Shown here piece by piece: positions 8,154 to 17,287 of a stretch of 64,000 nt of DNA; position 1 is the stretch's first letter; every line of letters starts with the position of its first letter. The position numbers were made by a program, and so were the translations under genes. A model generated the notes under the pieces. It was given only the letters and a program-made list of their open reading frames with translations, made no database searches and was not told where the DNA came from. Source of the stretch: Fontibacillus puldeungensis (GTDB lineage Bacteria > Bacillota > Bacilli > Paenibacillales > Paenibacillaceae); contig NZ_JBHTLM010000003.1 of NCBI RefSeq assembly GCF_042678945.1, positions 124,001-188,000 on the forward strand, written 5' to 3'.

Positions 8154-9176
8154 TTATTTATTGTATTGGTCTCGACATCTGTACATAAACTGAAACCATT
8201 TCTCTGAAATACGGTCTGAGGCAGCCGACTGGCTTTCTTTTACCGCGGCTTTAGCTAACCTCCGATGCTTATCGTGATCGGTCAAGAGGCCTTCTAATGC
8301 TTGAGCAAACTGATTCAATGATCCTTCTGTCCACTCATAAGGATGTTTAGTAGCAGGAGGATGCCCCCATTTCATGTTAGGCAGCAGAAGTTGGCTTCGA
8401 GCCACTTCAGGCAATGTACCGACAGCAGCCGCAATGACTGGAACTCCACAAGCCATGGCTTCCTTAACGTGCGTTGCTCCCGTTTCCCATTTACTGCCGC
8501 ATACTAAGACATGCCATCTGCGAACCAGTTCCGGCATTTGATGATGCGGAATCATCGAAATGATTTTGATATTCGGCAATTTTTGCTGCAACCATTCCTT
8601 CTGAAATTGCGGTGCCCTTCCATGAACCATTTCAAACTGTACATGCGGAAATTTTTTTGCCAAAAATGGAATCACTTCGACTCCCTTGGTGTATTTATTG
8701 GGGGCGTCATTACCAATCCAGCCTACAATAGGTTCTTTAGCACGTTTTCCCGGCGAGAATAAGGTTAGATCAACCATACTGGGGATAACGGTAATTTTGC
8801 TCGGATCATAATCCTTCCATTGCTTCAATACGAGCTGCTTTTGGTAAATCGAGTTCACAACTAACGGAACTTGTACTTTTAACGGTTTCGATAAATCGAT
8901 ATTCGGTCCGACGCTCCATCCGGTTGCCTTTGTTTCCTGTCCGGTTTGCCATGAGTTAAAAAAGTAATGATTCCACCATCCGGGTTCTTTTTTATCAATG
9001 ATTCGTACATGCTCTGCGGCATACATAGGAATTTGGCCTTTATAGGGGGCAAACGCAATTTTCAAATCATCAGGACAAAGAAGAGATAGCCACTTTGCCC
9101 TTGTATTGGCCGCTAATATCGGACCTTTGGCCTCAGAGATTTGAAAATAGTCCAGCACAAACTTAAATCGGAACAA
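8154..9176 (-). CDS. Family 4 glycosyltransferase, paralogue 1
   Basis: A 340-residue GT-B enzyme. The C-terminal nucleotide-sugar domain shows IVGWIGNDAPNKYTKGVEVI, EMVHGRAPQFQKEWL, and THVKEAMACGVPVIAAAVGTLPEV, the E-x7-type motif of GT4 (family with GT1-like glycogen synthases). The N-terminal half has an aromatic GWWNHYFF segment shared with the neighbour upstream. The start is TTG at 9176, with AAAGGGGG nine nucleotides before it. The paralogue at 9192-10241 is similar along its whole length, indicating tandem duplication. Confidence 0.82.
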   Translation of the reverse strand: MFRFKFVLDYFQISEAKGPILAANTRAKWLSLLCPDDLKIAFAPYKGQIPMYAAEHVRIIDKKEPGWWNHYFFNSWQTGQETKATGWSVGPNIDLSKPLKVQVPLVVNSIYQKQLVLKQWKDYDPSKITVIPSMVDLTLFSPGKRAKEPIVGWIGNDAPNKYTKGVEVIPFLAKKFPHVQFEMVHGRAPQFQKEWLQQKLPNIKIISMIPHHQMPELVRRWHVLVCGSKWETGATHVKEAMACGVPVIAAAVGTLPEVARSQLLLPNMKWGHPPATKHPYEWTEGSLNQFAQALEGLLTDHDKHRRLAKAAVKESQSAASDRISEKWFQFMYRCRDQYNK

Positions 9177-9191
9177 GGATTGCGCCCCCTT

Positions 9192-10241
9192 TCATCTGGA
9201 ATGATTTCTACACATGTACATGAACTCAAACCATTTAGTTGAAATAATGGTTGGATCCGAGTTTTTACTTTCAATGATTGCCGATTTGGAGAGTGATTCA
9301 TGCAATTTATGGCTGCTCAATACGGTATCAAGAGCAGAAGCATATCGTTCCAACGATTCTTGACTCCAATTGGATGGATACTTGCTGCCTAAACTATTAT
9401 TCAATGTCATTTCCGGCAGCAGCATCTGACTAATAGCAATTTCCGGAATAGCTCCAACGGCTGATGCTATAACCGGAACCCCGCAAGCCATGGCTTCTTT
9501 GATATGTGTACCACCGGTTTCCGATTTGCTGCCGCTGATCAAGACATACCATTTACGAATGATTTCCGGCATCTTGTAATGGGGGACTTCGTAGTACATC
9601 TTTAAATTTGGCAACTCTTTCGGAAGCCATTCTTTTAAATATCGGGGCTTTACTGCATGAACCATTTCGAATTGAACGTCAGGGAATTTTCGGGCCAAAT
9701 AAGGAATGACTTCAACTCCTTTAATTCTTCGACGATCGACGTCATAGCCAATCCAGCCAATGGTAATCGGTTTTTTTCGTTTTTTCGGGAAAAACAATTC
9801 GGGATCGACCATATTCGGAATGACATGGATTTTATCGGTCGGATAATTCCACGCTTCCAATATTTTGTTTTTGTGATAAACAGAATTAGCAACCAAAGGA
9901 ATGGTCTTATGAATCGGATGCTTTAAATCGATATTAGGACCCCAGCTGAACCCGATTTTATTGTTCTCCAGCTTATTACGGATAAGAAAATAATGGTTCC
10001 ACCATCCGGGTTCATCTTTGCTTACTAACTTAACCTGGTCAGGATCATACATAGGAACCTCACCAGCATTAGGCGCGAATGCAATTTTTAAATCCGAAGG
10101 GCATAACCTCGAAAGCCATTTTGCTCTTACATTTGGGGTGAGTGTAGGTCCTCTGGCATCAGCCTTTTGAAACCTATCGAGTACAAAGCGAAAAGGAAAC
10201 AGAGGAGGTCCTCCTTTCTGCTTAAAAAGATGATGAGTCAC
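9192..10241 (-). CDS. Family 4 glycosyltransferase, paralogue 2
   Basis: A 349-residue GT-B enzyme with GWIGYDVDRRRIKGVEVIPY, EMVHAVKPRYLKEWLP and THIKEAMACGVPVIASAVGAIPEI. An ATG at 10241 overlaps the upstream stop as ATGA. However, alignment with the paralogue downstream begins at FPFRFVLDRFQ, and a CTG codon there is preceded by AAAGGAGGACCTC, so an internal non-ATG start is equally plausible and would remove about 14 residues (MTHHLFKQKGGPP). The two adjacent GT4 genes probably add related sugars to one glycan. Confidence 0.82.
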   Translation of the reverse strand: MTHHLFKQKGGPPLFPFRFVLDRFQKADARGPTLTPNVRAKWLSRLCPSDLKIAFAPNAGEVPMYDPDQVKLVSKDEPGWWNHYFLIRNKLENNKIGFSWGPNIDLKHPIHKTIPLVANSVYHKNKILEAWNYPTDKIHVIPNMVDPELFFPKKRKKPITIGWIGYDVDRRRIKGVEVIPYLARKFPDVQFEMVHAVKPRYLKEWLPKELPNLKMYYEVPHYKMPEIIRKWYVLISGSKSETGGTHIKEAMACGVPVIASAVGAIPEIAISQMLLPEMTLNNSLGSKYPSNWSQESLERYASALDTVLSSHKLHESLSKSAIIESKNSDPTIISTKWFEFMYMCRNHSR

Positions 10242-10951
10242 TTGGTATTGGACATTTGCCCAGCATGCTTACGATAGTAATAATGAACCTCCGGAATATT
10301 TTCGATGCGAACTCCTTGTTTCAAGCATTTGAATATAAACAAGAAATCGTGCCCGGTAATGGAACGTTTGCCCGGCAATTTCCGGACCAGTCCGCCAACT
10401 TGATCGAAAATTTCGCTTCTGAACAGGAGGGAGCCGTAAGAAGCACCGGATTTGTTCTGCACCAAATACTTATTGGCGATGTTTGCATGTCCGTCTACAA
10501 TAAACCCGGCTTTCAGATATACATCGGGCTCACTGTCTCTGAACTTAGCAATGTAAGTGCCTACCATCCCAACGTCGGGATGCTTCTTGAGAAAGCTAAC
10601 CTGTTTCTCGATTCTCGTAGGAGAAGAAAAATCGTCCGCATCTTGAATGGCGATATACTCACCTCGGGCTAAAAATAATCCAGTTGTGTTCGCTCCTGCG
10701 TATCCTATATTGTAAGGTAATGTCAACGATACGAATTGACCGTCTGCTGCAAACCTCCGGGCTAACTCTCTTTGGCGCCATCTCTGTACAATCTGATCGA
10801 CATCATCCGTTGAACCATCATTGATCAGAATAATTTCAATATGCTTATAAGTTTGCGCTGCAATACTATCCAGGCATTGTTCGATATAAGGCGCTGAATT
10901 ATAGCAGGGTATCACTACGCTAACTCTTTCCTTCACCCTTGTGAACGTCAA
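10238..10951 (-). CDS. Family 2 glycosyltransferase, first gene of the minus operon
   Basis: About 237 residues: VSVVIPCYNSAPYIEQCLDS, NDGSTDDVDQ, YIAIQDADDFSSPTRIEKQV and a C-terminal GHDFLFIFKCL. The TTG at 10951 is chosen because GGAGGAGGTG lies 8 nt before it. A TTG at 10969 is in frame but sits inside that ribosome binding site. It is divergent from the 11113 gene, with a roughly 160-bp shared control region in which no confident promoter was picked by eye. Confidence 0.82.
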   Translation of the reverse strand: MTFTRVKERVSVVIPCYNSAPYIEQCLDSIAAQTYKHIEIILINDGSTDDVDQIVQRWRQRELARRFAADGQFVSLTLPYNIGYAGANTTGLFLARGEYIAIQDADDFSSPTRIEKQVSFLKKHPDVGMVGTYIAKFRDSEPDVYLKAGFIVDGHANIANKYLVQNKSGASYGSLLFRSEIFDQVGGLVRKLPGKRSITGHDFLFIFKCLKQGVRIENIPEVHYYYRKHAGQMSNTK

Positions 10952-11112
10952 TGGGTACACCTCCTCCAATGGAATATGATATGATTAACCCGTTTTCTTG
11001 GATTGTACATTCGCGGATTAATAGAATGAATGGCATCAAACTAGGGCAATTGGAGACAACCTGCGTATACTATCAATACAGCGCAATTGATCAAGAGAGA
11101 AGGGATGAGAGG

Positions 11113-12801
11113 ATGCCTACCCGCCGATACGTAAAAGCAAAATTGAGTATTGATCAACTCTTTCAGCGCATGAACGAAGACAATATTCGTTATGTTATAT
11201 TACGGTGGTTCGAACAGCTGCCGGATATTCAAAATGGGGAAGATATCGATTTATTAGTCCATGATGAAGATATCAACAAACTTCACTATTTCACTAAAGA
11301 GAAGGTAGGTGACGCTGTTCCGTGTGATGTTTATAGCGCATCTGGCCTGGAAGGGAGCGATTATGCAAAGCTTCCCTACTATCCTGTTCGAATTGCCGAA
11401 ACGATACTGCAAAACCGGGTTTTGTGGAAGGGAAAATACTACGTGCCATGCCAGATGGATCTCTTTCTCAGTATGGCTTATCATGTGGTCTATCATAAAG
11501 GAGAAAGATCAGGCATCCCTGTAATAGGAAATAACAAGCTGCCGACCAAACCGTTAGAACACAACTATCATCAAGTTTTAAAAGATTTGGCTCATATAAA
11601 CGACGTTCAGGTCGAGATCAGTTTATCCAGCTTGCACCGCTATCTTGTAGATAGACAATGGAGTCCGGGCATTGATACGATTCGAAAGCTAGGTTTGCGA
11701 AATAAATGGCTGAAAGCATTATATCCGCCCAAGACTATTGACCAAATACGAGACGGAGAATTAATCGTATATTTTGTCAGAGAGTGGGCATACAGCAGAG
11801 GCTTAACCGATCTAATAGTCAATACCTTAGAAAAGATGGGGCTGAATATTCTTCTAACTCACCGATTGAATGAGACAGCAAGGTACAGGGCATCAAAAAA
11901 AATAAGAGGGGGAAACTGGGGGAAAGGGCCATGGAAGGTCTGCGGTGGCGGCCCTGAAGTGCTGATCGCAGCGTATGATCTGGAGCCTATAGCTGTTCCG
12001 GAAAGTAAAAGAAACGAATATCCTTTTGTAGCCAATGGACATTTTTTTCTCAAAGAAAAAATACGTAAGGAATTAATGCGTGATATTCCCCGCGAGAGCA
12101 AAACAAATCCGCTTCATTCCAGTGACGACGAGCAGGAGGCATGGGAATATATTAAAATAGCTTGTCCTGAAATGGTTTCACATGTGAAGAAACGGATTCA
12201 AACGCACATGAACAGCTATTTAACTAGAGAACCCGTATTGCAAAAGCTAACTGGGAACAATACTAGAGGAAAAGTGGAGGTTATTGAATTTAATGGTAAG
12301 AAGGTCGTTAAAAAAACATTTAAGCCGGGGAGACAACGATTTTTAGAAAGAGAAAAGTATGCTTTTGAGGTGCTAAGTAAGAAGACATCTCTAATTCCCA
12401 CGTTGTTAGATCAAGGCGAAAATTACATCATTATCCCTTATTACGATAAGCTCATTGAGGACCAGGCGAGCAGGGTTAGCTTGTTGAAGAATCATTTGGG
12501 TGAACTGGGCCGATTTTTGAAACTATTATATGATGAAGGTTTGGCTCATATGGATTTTCACCCCGGAAATATTCTATTTACAGCAAACAAGGGGATTAAA
12601 ATTATTGATTTTGAATTCTTATACAAATATAAGAAGAAGCCTGGTACATTCAGGGAATCTTATGATATTGCCGGCATTCCACCGGATTTTGATGGTGATT
12701 TACCCATCGGGATTAGACCCGATGAGAAAAAACTTCATGACATATGGATGCAAACTTCAGGGTACGGATTGGAAGATTTGGCTTTATCCATTGAAAAGTA
12801 A
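11113..12801 (+). CDS. Three-domain protein: nucleotidyltransferase-like, NDP kinase-like and protein kinase-like
   Basis: A 562-residue protein of unusual architecture. Residues 20-125 resemble a nucleotidyltransferase-type domain (IRYVILRWFEQLP, then GEDIDLLV at 42-49, and MDLFLSMAYH). Residues 214-355 follow the nucleoside diphosphate kinase pattern: ELIVYFVREW...RGLTDLIVNTLEKMGLNILL, GGGPEVLIAAYDLEPI and TNPLHSSDDEQEAWEYI, with the equivalent of the phospho-His at H335. The usual KPD motif is replaced by VRE. Residues 385-515 form a kinase-like domain with AHMDFHPGN (H479, D481, N486) and IDFE (D499). The start at 11113 follows AGGGATGAGAGG; open frame extends to 10951. It leads the plus glycosylation operon. 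Sugar or protein phosphorylation is inferred. Confidence 0.7.
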   Translation: MPTRRYVKAKLSIDQLFQRMNEDNIRYVILRWFEQLPDIQNGEDIDLLVHDEDINKLHYFTKEKVGDAVPCDVYSASGLEGSDYAKLPYYPVRIAETILQNRVLWKGKYYVPCQMDLFLSMAYHVVYHKGERSGIPVIGNNKLPTKPLEHNYHQVLKDLAHINDVQVEISLSSLHRYLVDRQWSPGIDTIRKLGLRNKWLKALYPPKTIDQIRDGELIVYFVREWAYSRGLTDLIVNTLEKMGLNILLTHRLNETARYRASKKIRGGNWGKGPWKVCGGGPEVLIAAYDLEPIAVPESKRNEYPFVANGHFFLKEKIRKELMRDIPRESKTNPLHSSDDEQEAWEYIKIACPEMVSHVKKRIQTHMNSYLTREPVLQKLTGNNTRGKVEVIEFNGKKVVKKTFKPGRQRFLEREKYAFEVLSKKTSLIPTLLDQGENYIIIPYYDKLIEDQASRVSLLKNHLGELGRFLKLLYDEGLAHMDFHPGNILFTANKGIKIIDFEFLYKYKKKPGTFRESYDIAGIPPDFDGDLPIGIRPDEKKLHDIWMQTSGYGLEDLALSIEK

Positions 12802-12831
12802 GACAGAGAACTAAGTGAAGGAGGGGATAGC

Positions 12832-13674
12832 TTGAGTTCAATTCAAAAGATTATATTATTAGAGTCAAATACCATTCTTTATGTAGATGAACATGATAAT
12901 AGAGGAAAATGGTTAATCAAGCAGAATGGAATTACACAGCCTCATGTTACCGGTATATGGAGAAAAATAGTTAATAAGTGGCAGCCGACGATCGCAATAG
13001 ATGTTGGAGTGAATTATGGGGAAATTATGTTTTCAACAGCTTACGATCACAATATACAAATAGTAGGTATAGAAGCTAATAAATTGCTCGACAGCTGCAT
13101 TAGTAAGTCCATAGCCGAACACCCGAATGCAAGTCAAATAAAAATGATCTATGCGCTTGCTTCAGATAAAGATACGGATGAGAATACTTTTTTTGTTGAT
13201 AAAGAATGGTCTGGAACTTCAGCAGTTGTCCCAAATAACGAACATAAATTTAGAACTCTGAAAGTGAATAGTACGAGAATTGACTCGCTATTTGCAGATC
13301 AATCTTTGGTTAAAGAACGATTGCTTTTTAAAATAGACGTGGAGGGTTATGAACAATTTGTCTTACATGGAATGAACAGACTTATAAAAGAATGCAGCAA
13401 CTGTATTGGGATCATTGAATTTAATAGCGAATTTTTAGAGAGAGCCGGAACGGATGTTGACGATTTTTTACGGTTTCTAAATGAAAATTTCAAAGTATAT
13501 TTGCTTTACTCCAGTTTTAAAGTATACCATTTTGAACGGATGAATTTAGAGAGCTTAAAAAAACATTATAGAAATGAACACTTTCAAAAAGATTTATTAT
13601 TGTTATCAGACAATGAAACTATTCAGCAACTGGACCTGAAAGTAAAAGAAATTGGTCAATCCCTAAAGGAGTAA
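12832..13674 (+). CDS. FkbM-family methyltransferase
   Basis: A 280-residue SAM-dependent methyltransferase with motif I AIDVGVNYGEIMFSTA, post-I IVGIEANKLL and LFKIDVEGYEQFVLHGM, the FkbM hallmark. FkbM enzymes O-methylate sugars or polyketides; in this setting methylation of a glycan is likely. The start is TTG at 12832 directly behind GGAGGGGATAGC. It lies 30 nt after the three-domain gene and 26 nt before the GT2 gene, so all three should be cotranscribed. AT content is higher than in the genes to the left. Confidence 0.83.
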   Translation: MSSIQKIILLESNTILYVDEHDNRGKWLIKQNGITQPHVTGIWRKIVNKWQPTIAIDVGVNYGEIMFSTAYDHNIQIVGIEANKLLDSCISKSIAEHPNASQIKMIYALASDKDTDENTFFVDKEWSGTSAVVPNNEHKFRTLKVNSTRIDSLFADQSLVKERLLFKIDVEGYEQFVLHGMNRLIKECSNCIGIIEFNSEFLERAGTDVDDFLRFLNENFKVYLLYSSFKVYHFERMNLESLKKHYRNEHFQKDLLLLSDNETIQQLDLKVKEIGQSLKE

Positions 13675-13700
13675 ATAAGGACAGGAGCTGATAAAATAAA

Positions 13701-14390
13701 ATGGTGTCGATTATTACATGCACGATGAGACCGCATGCCATAAAGAATGTGTTTAGTAATTACGAGAACCAGGTGTATCAGGATAAGGAATTAATTATTG
13801 TTTTAAATAATGATGAAATGAACCTGGAAGAATGGAAAAAAAAGGCAAATAAATATAAGAACGTTAGTGTTTATCAACTTCCCAGTACCGTAACACAAGG
13901 GGAATGCTTGAATTTCGCTGTGAAAAAATCAAATTATCCTTATTTTGCAAAATTTGATGATGATGATTTTTATGCTCCATATTATTTATCGGGCTCCATG
14001 CGAGCTTTTCAGTTATCCGGTGCTGATATTGTAGGTAAAAGATCAATCTTTTGCTATCTGGAAGCAAGTAGAGTATTGGCGATACGAACACCTCAGTATG
14101 AACATACTTTCACAAATACAGTAAGTGGTGCCACGTTGATTATAAAGAAAGCAGTATGGAATAAGATCAACTTTGAACCTCTGAATTATAAATCCGATAC
14201 AACCTTTACCGCGCAAGCAACCGCACAAGGCTACAAAATTTATTCCACCGACAAATATAACTTTAGCTGTATTAGAAATGCAGATCCTGAGGCCCATACA
14301 TGGAAATTAACAGACAAGGATTTTTTGAAAAAATGTGAAATTGTTGCACAAACAAAAAATTTCAAACCGCTAGTAATAAAGCAGCCTTAA
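13701..14390 (+). CDS. Family 2 glycosyltransferase, short form
   Basis: A 229-residue GT-A protein: VSIITCTMRPHAIKNVFSNY, NQVYQDKELIIVLNNDE, YFAKFDDDDFYAPYYL (DDDD metal motif) and SGATLIIKKAVW. It ends the plus-strand glycosylation operon. It resembles the short glycosyltransferases that accompany FkbM genes in spore-surface glycan clusters. AT-rich codon use is shared with the FkbM gene. The ATG is at 13701 with a purine-rich AGGACAGGAGC upstream. Confidence 0.8.
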   Translation: MVSIITCTMRPHAIKNVFSNYENQVYQDKELIIVLNNDEMNLEEWKKKANKYKNVSVYQLPSTVTQGECLNFAVKKSNYPYFAKFDDDDFYAPYYLSGSMRAFQLSGADIVGKRSIFCYLEASRVLAIRTPQYEHTFTNTVSGATLIIKKAVWNKINFEPLNYKSDTTFTAQATAQGYKIYSTDKYNFSCIRNADPEAHTWKLTDKDFLKKCEIVAQTKNFKPLVIKQP

Positions 14391-14776
14391 TAAAGAAGTA
14401 ACAGAACGTTCGATAATGAAGCAGACTTTTTCATGAGGTCGCCTCGTTTTAGGTGAGTTTGTAGGAGTACAAACACATTAACGAATGTGCGGCCTTTTGA
14501 CATTTTCACAAAACCCGTATTTTGTACATATGTCTATAAAACGAAAAAGCCTCTTGTACTACTTAGTAATCTGTTTATTCTTGGTGGTCTGCAGCTCTCC
14601 CTTGGATTTATTACAGTTCAGTTTCCACAATAACTTTGAAACTTGTTTCAGTGTAACAAAAACAAACACACTCCTTTCAGCATTCATCTGAAAAAAGTGT
14701 GTTGAATCAACTTTAAACAAATAGAGTATTACACCTGAACCCTTAATGAAAATTTTTCTATAGAACATATTCCTTC
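14391..14776. other. Intergenic region between convergent operons
   Basis: No convincing gene. It contains a hairpin (14666-14702) and a stretch at 14440-14485 with partial inverted repeats. Short open frames here lack ribosome binding sites. Confidence 0.6.
14666..14702 (-). terminator. Hairpin, probable terminator of the defence-like operon
   Basis: Nested arms ACACACT / AGTGTGT and TTTCAG / CTGAAA. Read on the minus strand the hairpin is followed by TTTGTTTTTGTT. It lies 75 nt beyond the ATPase stop. Confidence 0.5.
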
Positions 14777-16804
14777 TCACTCAATTGCAGTAGAGAATTT
14801 CTTAAAAGCTTTATATGGCACCTTAATTAAATTAAAACTGTCTGAAGGCAGCTTATTGATAGTCTGCCGTGTATCACTATCCCTTATCGTCATTCCAATA
14901 ATAACCTGACAATTCTTAAGCTTAATGATGTGATTAAAAAACTTATCTACATCACTACTAACAATACTATGTTGTGCAGGTTCATCAAAGATAAGAGTTC
15001 CTGGATGATTTCCTGATTTTTCATTAGATGTTTCTAATAATGATAACACAAATGACCATATCGCTCTTATATTATCACTTGCTGAGGAATCAAATTTCAT
15101 ATCAAACCCCTCGATAACGGGAAGATATGAATCCATTGATATGTCAATTTGATTTAAATTCGGTATACTTTTATATCCAAATTGTGTGAGATTTTTGATG
15201 AAATGATTTCTTAGAATCTTAATTTTTTCTTCGTCTAAATCAGAAAATTTCTTCTTTGGAAGATCGGCTTTATCCTTTAAATACTCTTTCCAATCATTAG
15301 ATAGCTCTCGAAGTTTTTGCTTCTTTGTATTAAAATACTCGATTAATTGATACAGACTATTCATTTCAGCATCTAGCTGTAACTTCTTACGAATAATGGA
15401 TTCCGATATGTTTTCATTAATTGAATATAAATCATTCCGCAAAGATTTAGCCACACTACGAAGTGTTAGTAAGCTATTCTCAAGTTGTACGATTCTCTCC
15501 CGTATCTTATCCTTATTTCTTCGATGACCCTCTTGAGCAAATTCAAGCATATCTTTCTGAGCATTCAAGTGTCTTATATTTTCATCAATACTCATGACTT
15601 GCATATGACTAGAGTGGGGTATTAACGTATCATGGATGGGTTGACTACATACAGGGCATGTATCCTTTGATGTCGCTAAATCCAATTCCGAACCAAGGGT
15701 TCGCAATCTAGCTGCGTCTTTATTATTTCTAATATCGGTCTCGATAATTTCAAGATTGTTGGAGAGTTTATCAATGCTACTGCTTTCAGAATGAAGTAAT
15801 CCTCTATTTCTATAAATCTCTCGCTCAAACTCCTCAATTGAGTTTTCGGTAGCATTAAGTTCTTCTTGAATATGATCAAAATTATCTACAACTTTAGGAT
15901 TTAAAAGTGACAGCTTATTATACTGTTCTTGAAGCTCTTCAATATATTCATCTATCTCTGCATCTTGTTTTTTAATAATGAGGTTTGATAAATCTTCTTC
16001 TGACAGTATCTGAGGAGACAACGGCAGTCCATGGGGAACACAACCTTCTCTATACACAAAAGTATTTAACTCTTTTATTAAAAAGTCCCATTGAAACTTT
16101 ATACTGCTGTCTCTTGTTCTCAAAGAGTCCTTCTTCTTTTCATTTTCCAAAGTATCCAGGCGCAATAAAAACTCTAACACACGTTTTTTTGACTCTCGGA
16201 TGCCCAAAAACGGCATCCCTGACATAATATTCGACCAACCATTTTTCTGCTCAATAAACATTGCAGAAAATACTAATTGTAAATATAGTTTTCTTGTTCC
16301 ATCATCAGCAGCAGGCACTAGAGGAAGCTCAATATGTAAAAAGCGTTCTAAAAAAGTGTGAAACCCCTTCACATACACAGCTGAATTAGGCATATGAACG
16401 TACATGTCTTCGATTAATACATCTGTATTTTTGATGTTATTCATTCTACTGTGGAATACGGTAATGAGCCTATTATCTCTACCTTCCATCGTAGCAGAAC
16501 GGTAAATTGTAACTGTTTCTTTTCCATTATAAATTTCAAGATAAGCTCCTGACTCTAGGACTGGCCAAACATCTTCTCCCTCCTCAATGGCTGTCTTATA
16601 AACTGCTGTAAGAACTTTTTCACCTTTCCCACCAATGATTTCTTCAAAACCCAGACAATAATAAATAGCAGCAATAACAGAGCTTTTGCCACTCGTGTTA
16701 TCTTCGCTTGCTATTATATTTAATCCATTCGTAAATGTACCATCGTATCCGTATGTACCATTACTTGTTTTGATTTGAATTTTCAACCGATTAATTCTCA
16801 GCAC
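14777..16804 (-). CDS. SMC/Rad50-like ABC ATPase of a defence-like operon
   Basis: About 675 residues. An N-terminal strand LRINRLKIQIKTSNG leads to a P-loop NTSGKSSVIAAIYYC (GK at 39-40). A long coiled coil follows, interrupted by a CPVC hook (383-386) as in Rad50 zinc hooks. A second coil leads to the Walker B TLIFDEPAQH (D607, E608). The ATPase halves thus meet across a hooked coiled coil. The GTG at 16804 is preferred: GGAGGTATTCCA precedes it and homology-like sequence begins there. The open frame extends to 16888, inside the upstream gene. It overlaps that gene by 14 bp. By layout it matches the ATPase component of ABC-three-component systems. Confidence 0.8.
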   Translation of the reverse strand: MLRINRLKIQIKTSNGTYGYDGTFTNGLNIIASEDNTSGKSSVIAAIYYCLGFEEIIGGKGEKVLTAVYKTAIEEGEDVWPVLESGAYLEIYNGKETVTIYRSATMEGRDNRLITVFHSRMNNIKNTDVLIEDMYVHMPNSAVYVKGFHTFLERFLHIELPLVPAADDGTRKLYLQLVFSAMFIEQKNGWSNIMSGMPFLGIRESKKRVLEFLLRLDTLENEKKKDSLRTRDSSIKFQWDFLIKELNTFVYREGCVPHGLPLSPQILSEEDLSNLIIKKQDAEIDEYIEELQEQYNKLSLLNPKVVDNFDHIQEELNATENSIEEFEREIYRNRGLLHSESSSIDKLSNNLEIIETDIRNNKDAARLRTLGSELDLATSKDTCPVCSQPIHDTLIPHSSHMQVMSIDENIRHLNAQKDMLEFAQEGHRRNKDKIRERIVQLENSLLTLRSVAKSLRNDLYSINENISESIIRKKLQLDAEMNSLYQLIEYFNTKKQKLRELSNDWKEYLKDKADLPKKKFSDLDEEKIKILRNHFIKNLTQFGYKSIPNLNQIDISMDSYLPVIEGFDMKFDSSASDNIRAIWSFVLSLLETSNEKSGNHPGTLIFDEPAQHSIVSSDVDKFFNHIIKLKNCQVIIGMTIRDSDTRQTINKLPSDSFNLIKVPYKAFKKFSTAIE

Positions 16805-17279
16805 TGGAATACCTCCACAAAGATGTAAGAGCTTTAATTTTATCTTCTGTAAGCATCGTCGATAATGAGGATAAATAACGTTTTTCATCCTTCATTAGCT
16901 GCGTGTCTTTAATGATTTTTTTCACATAGCTCTTTCCTAGCTTGGATAGCTTATACAAGCCATTTTGCTGTTGAAAGATTATGCCATCTCCAACCGCAAA
17001 TCGGATAGCATGGTTAACTGCTGGGTCAAAACGAACTACCGTATAGCTAGCAATTCGGTCATATACTAAATCCTTCAAATCTTCCATATCTTGTTTTGTG
17101 CTAAGTCCGACAGAAATCATATGTAGCTTTAGTAATGAACAGCCACCACGACTACACATCTCCATAATTAGGCATAGTTGAGCTATCTTGTAGCTTATCC
17201 TATAGTTATAAGGAACCGCATCCGGTTTAGCTTCAAATACGATTTCGTCTGCTAAAATGTAGTTTTTGCCATTCATCAT
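16791..17279 (-). CDS. Middle component, winged-helix-like small protein
   Basis: A 162-residue protein without recognisable enzyme motifs. It is helical, with a central stretch CSRGGCSLLKLHMISVGLST and a likely wing in AVGDGIIFQQQNGLYKLSKLGKSYVKKI. This fits the winged-helix middle components that bridge an effector and an SMC-like ATPase in ABC-three-component systems. The ATG follows AGGTGAG and lies 8 nt after the nuclease-like gene; its end overlaps the ATPase start. The assignment rests mainly on size, position and the wHTH-like C-terminal half. Confidence 0.6.
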   Translation of the reverse strand: MMNGKNYILADEIVFEAKPDAVPYNYRISYKIAQLCLIMEMCSRGGCSLLKLHMISVGLSTKQDMEDLKDLVYDRIASYTVVRFDPAVNHAIRFAVGDGIIFQQQNGLYKLSKLGKSYVKKIIKDTQLMKDEKRYLSSLSTMLTEDKIKALTSLWRYSSAEN

Positions 17280-17287
17280 TTACTCAC

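Noticed and set aside
10951..11112. Longer N-terminus for the three-domain protein
   Set aside because: The extension has no ribosome binding site at its ATG, lies in the divergent promoter region and adds no recognisable sequence.
14485..14691. Plus-strand open frame of 68 codons
   Set aside because: No ribosome binding site; runs through the terminator hairpin of the defence-like operon.
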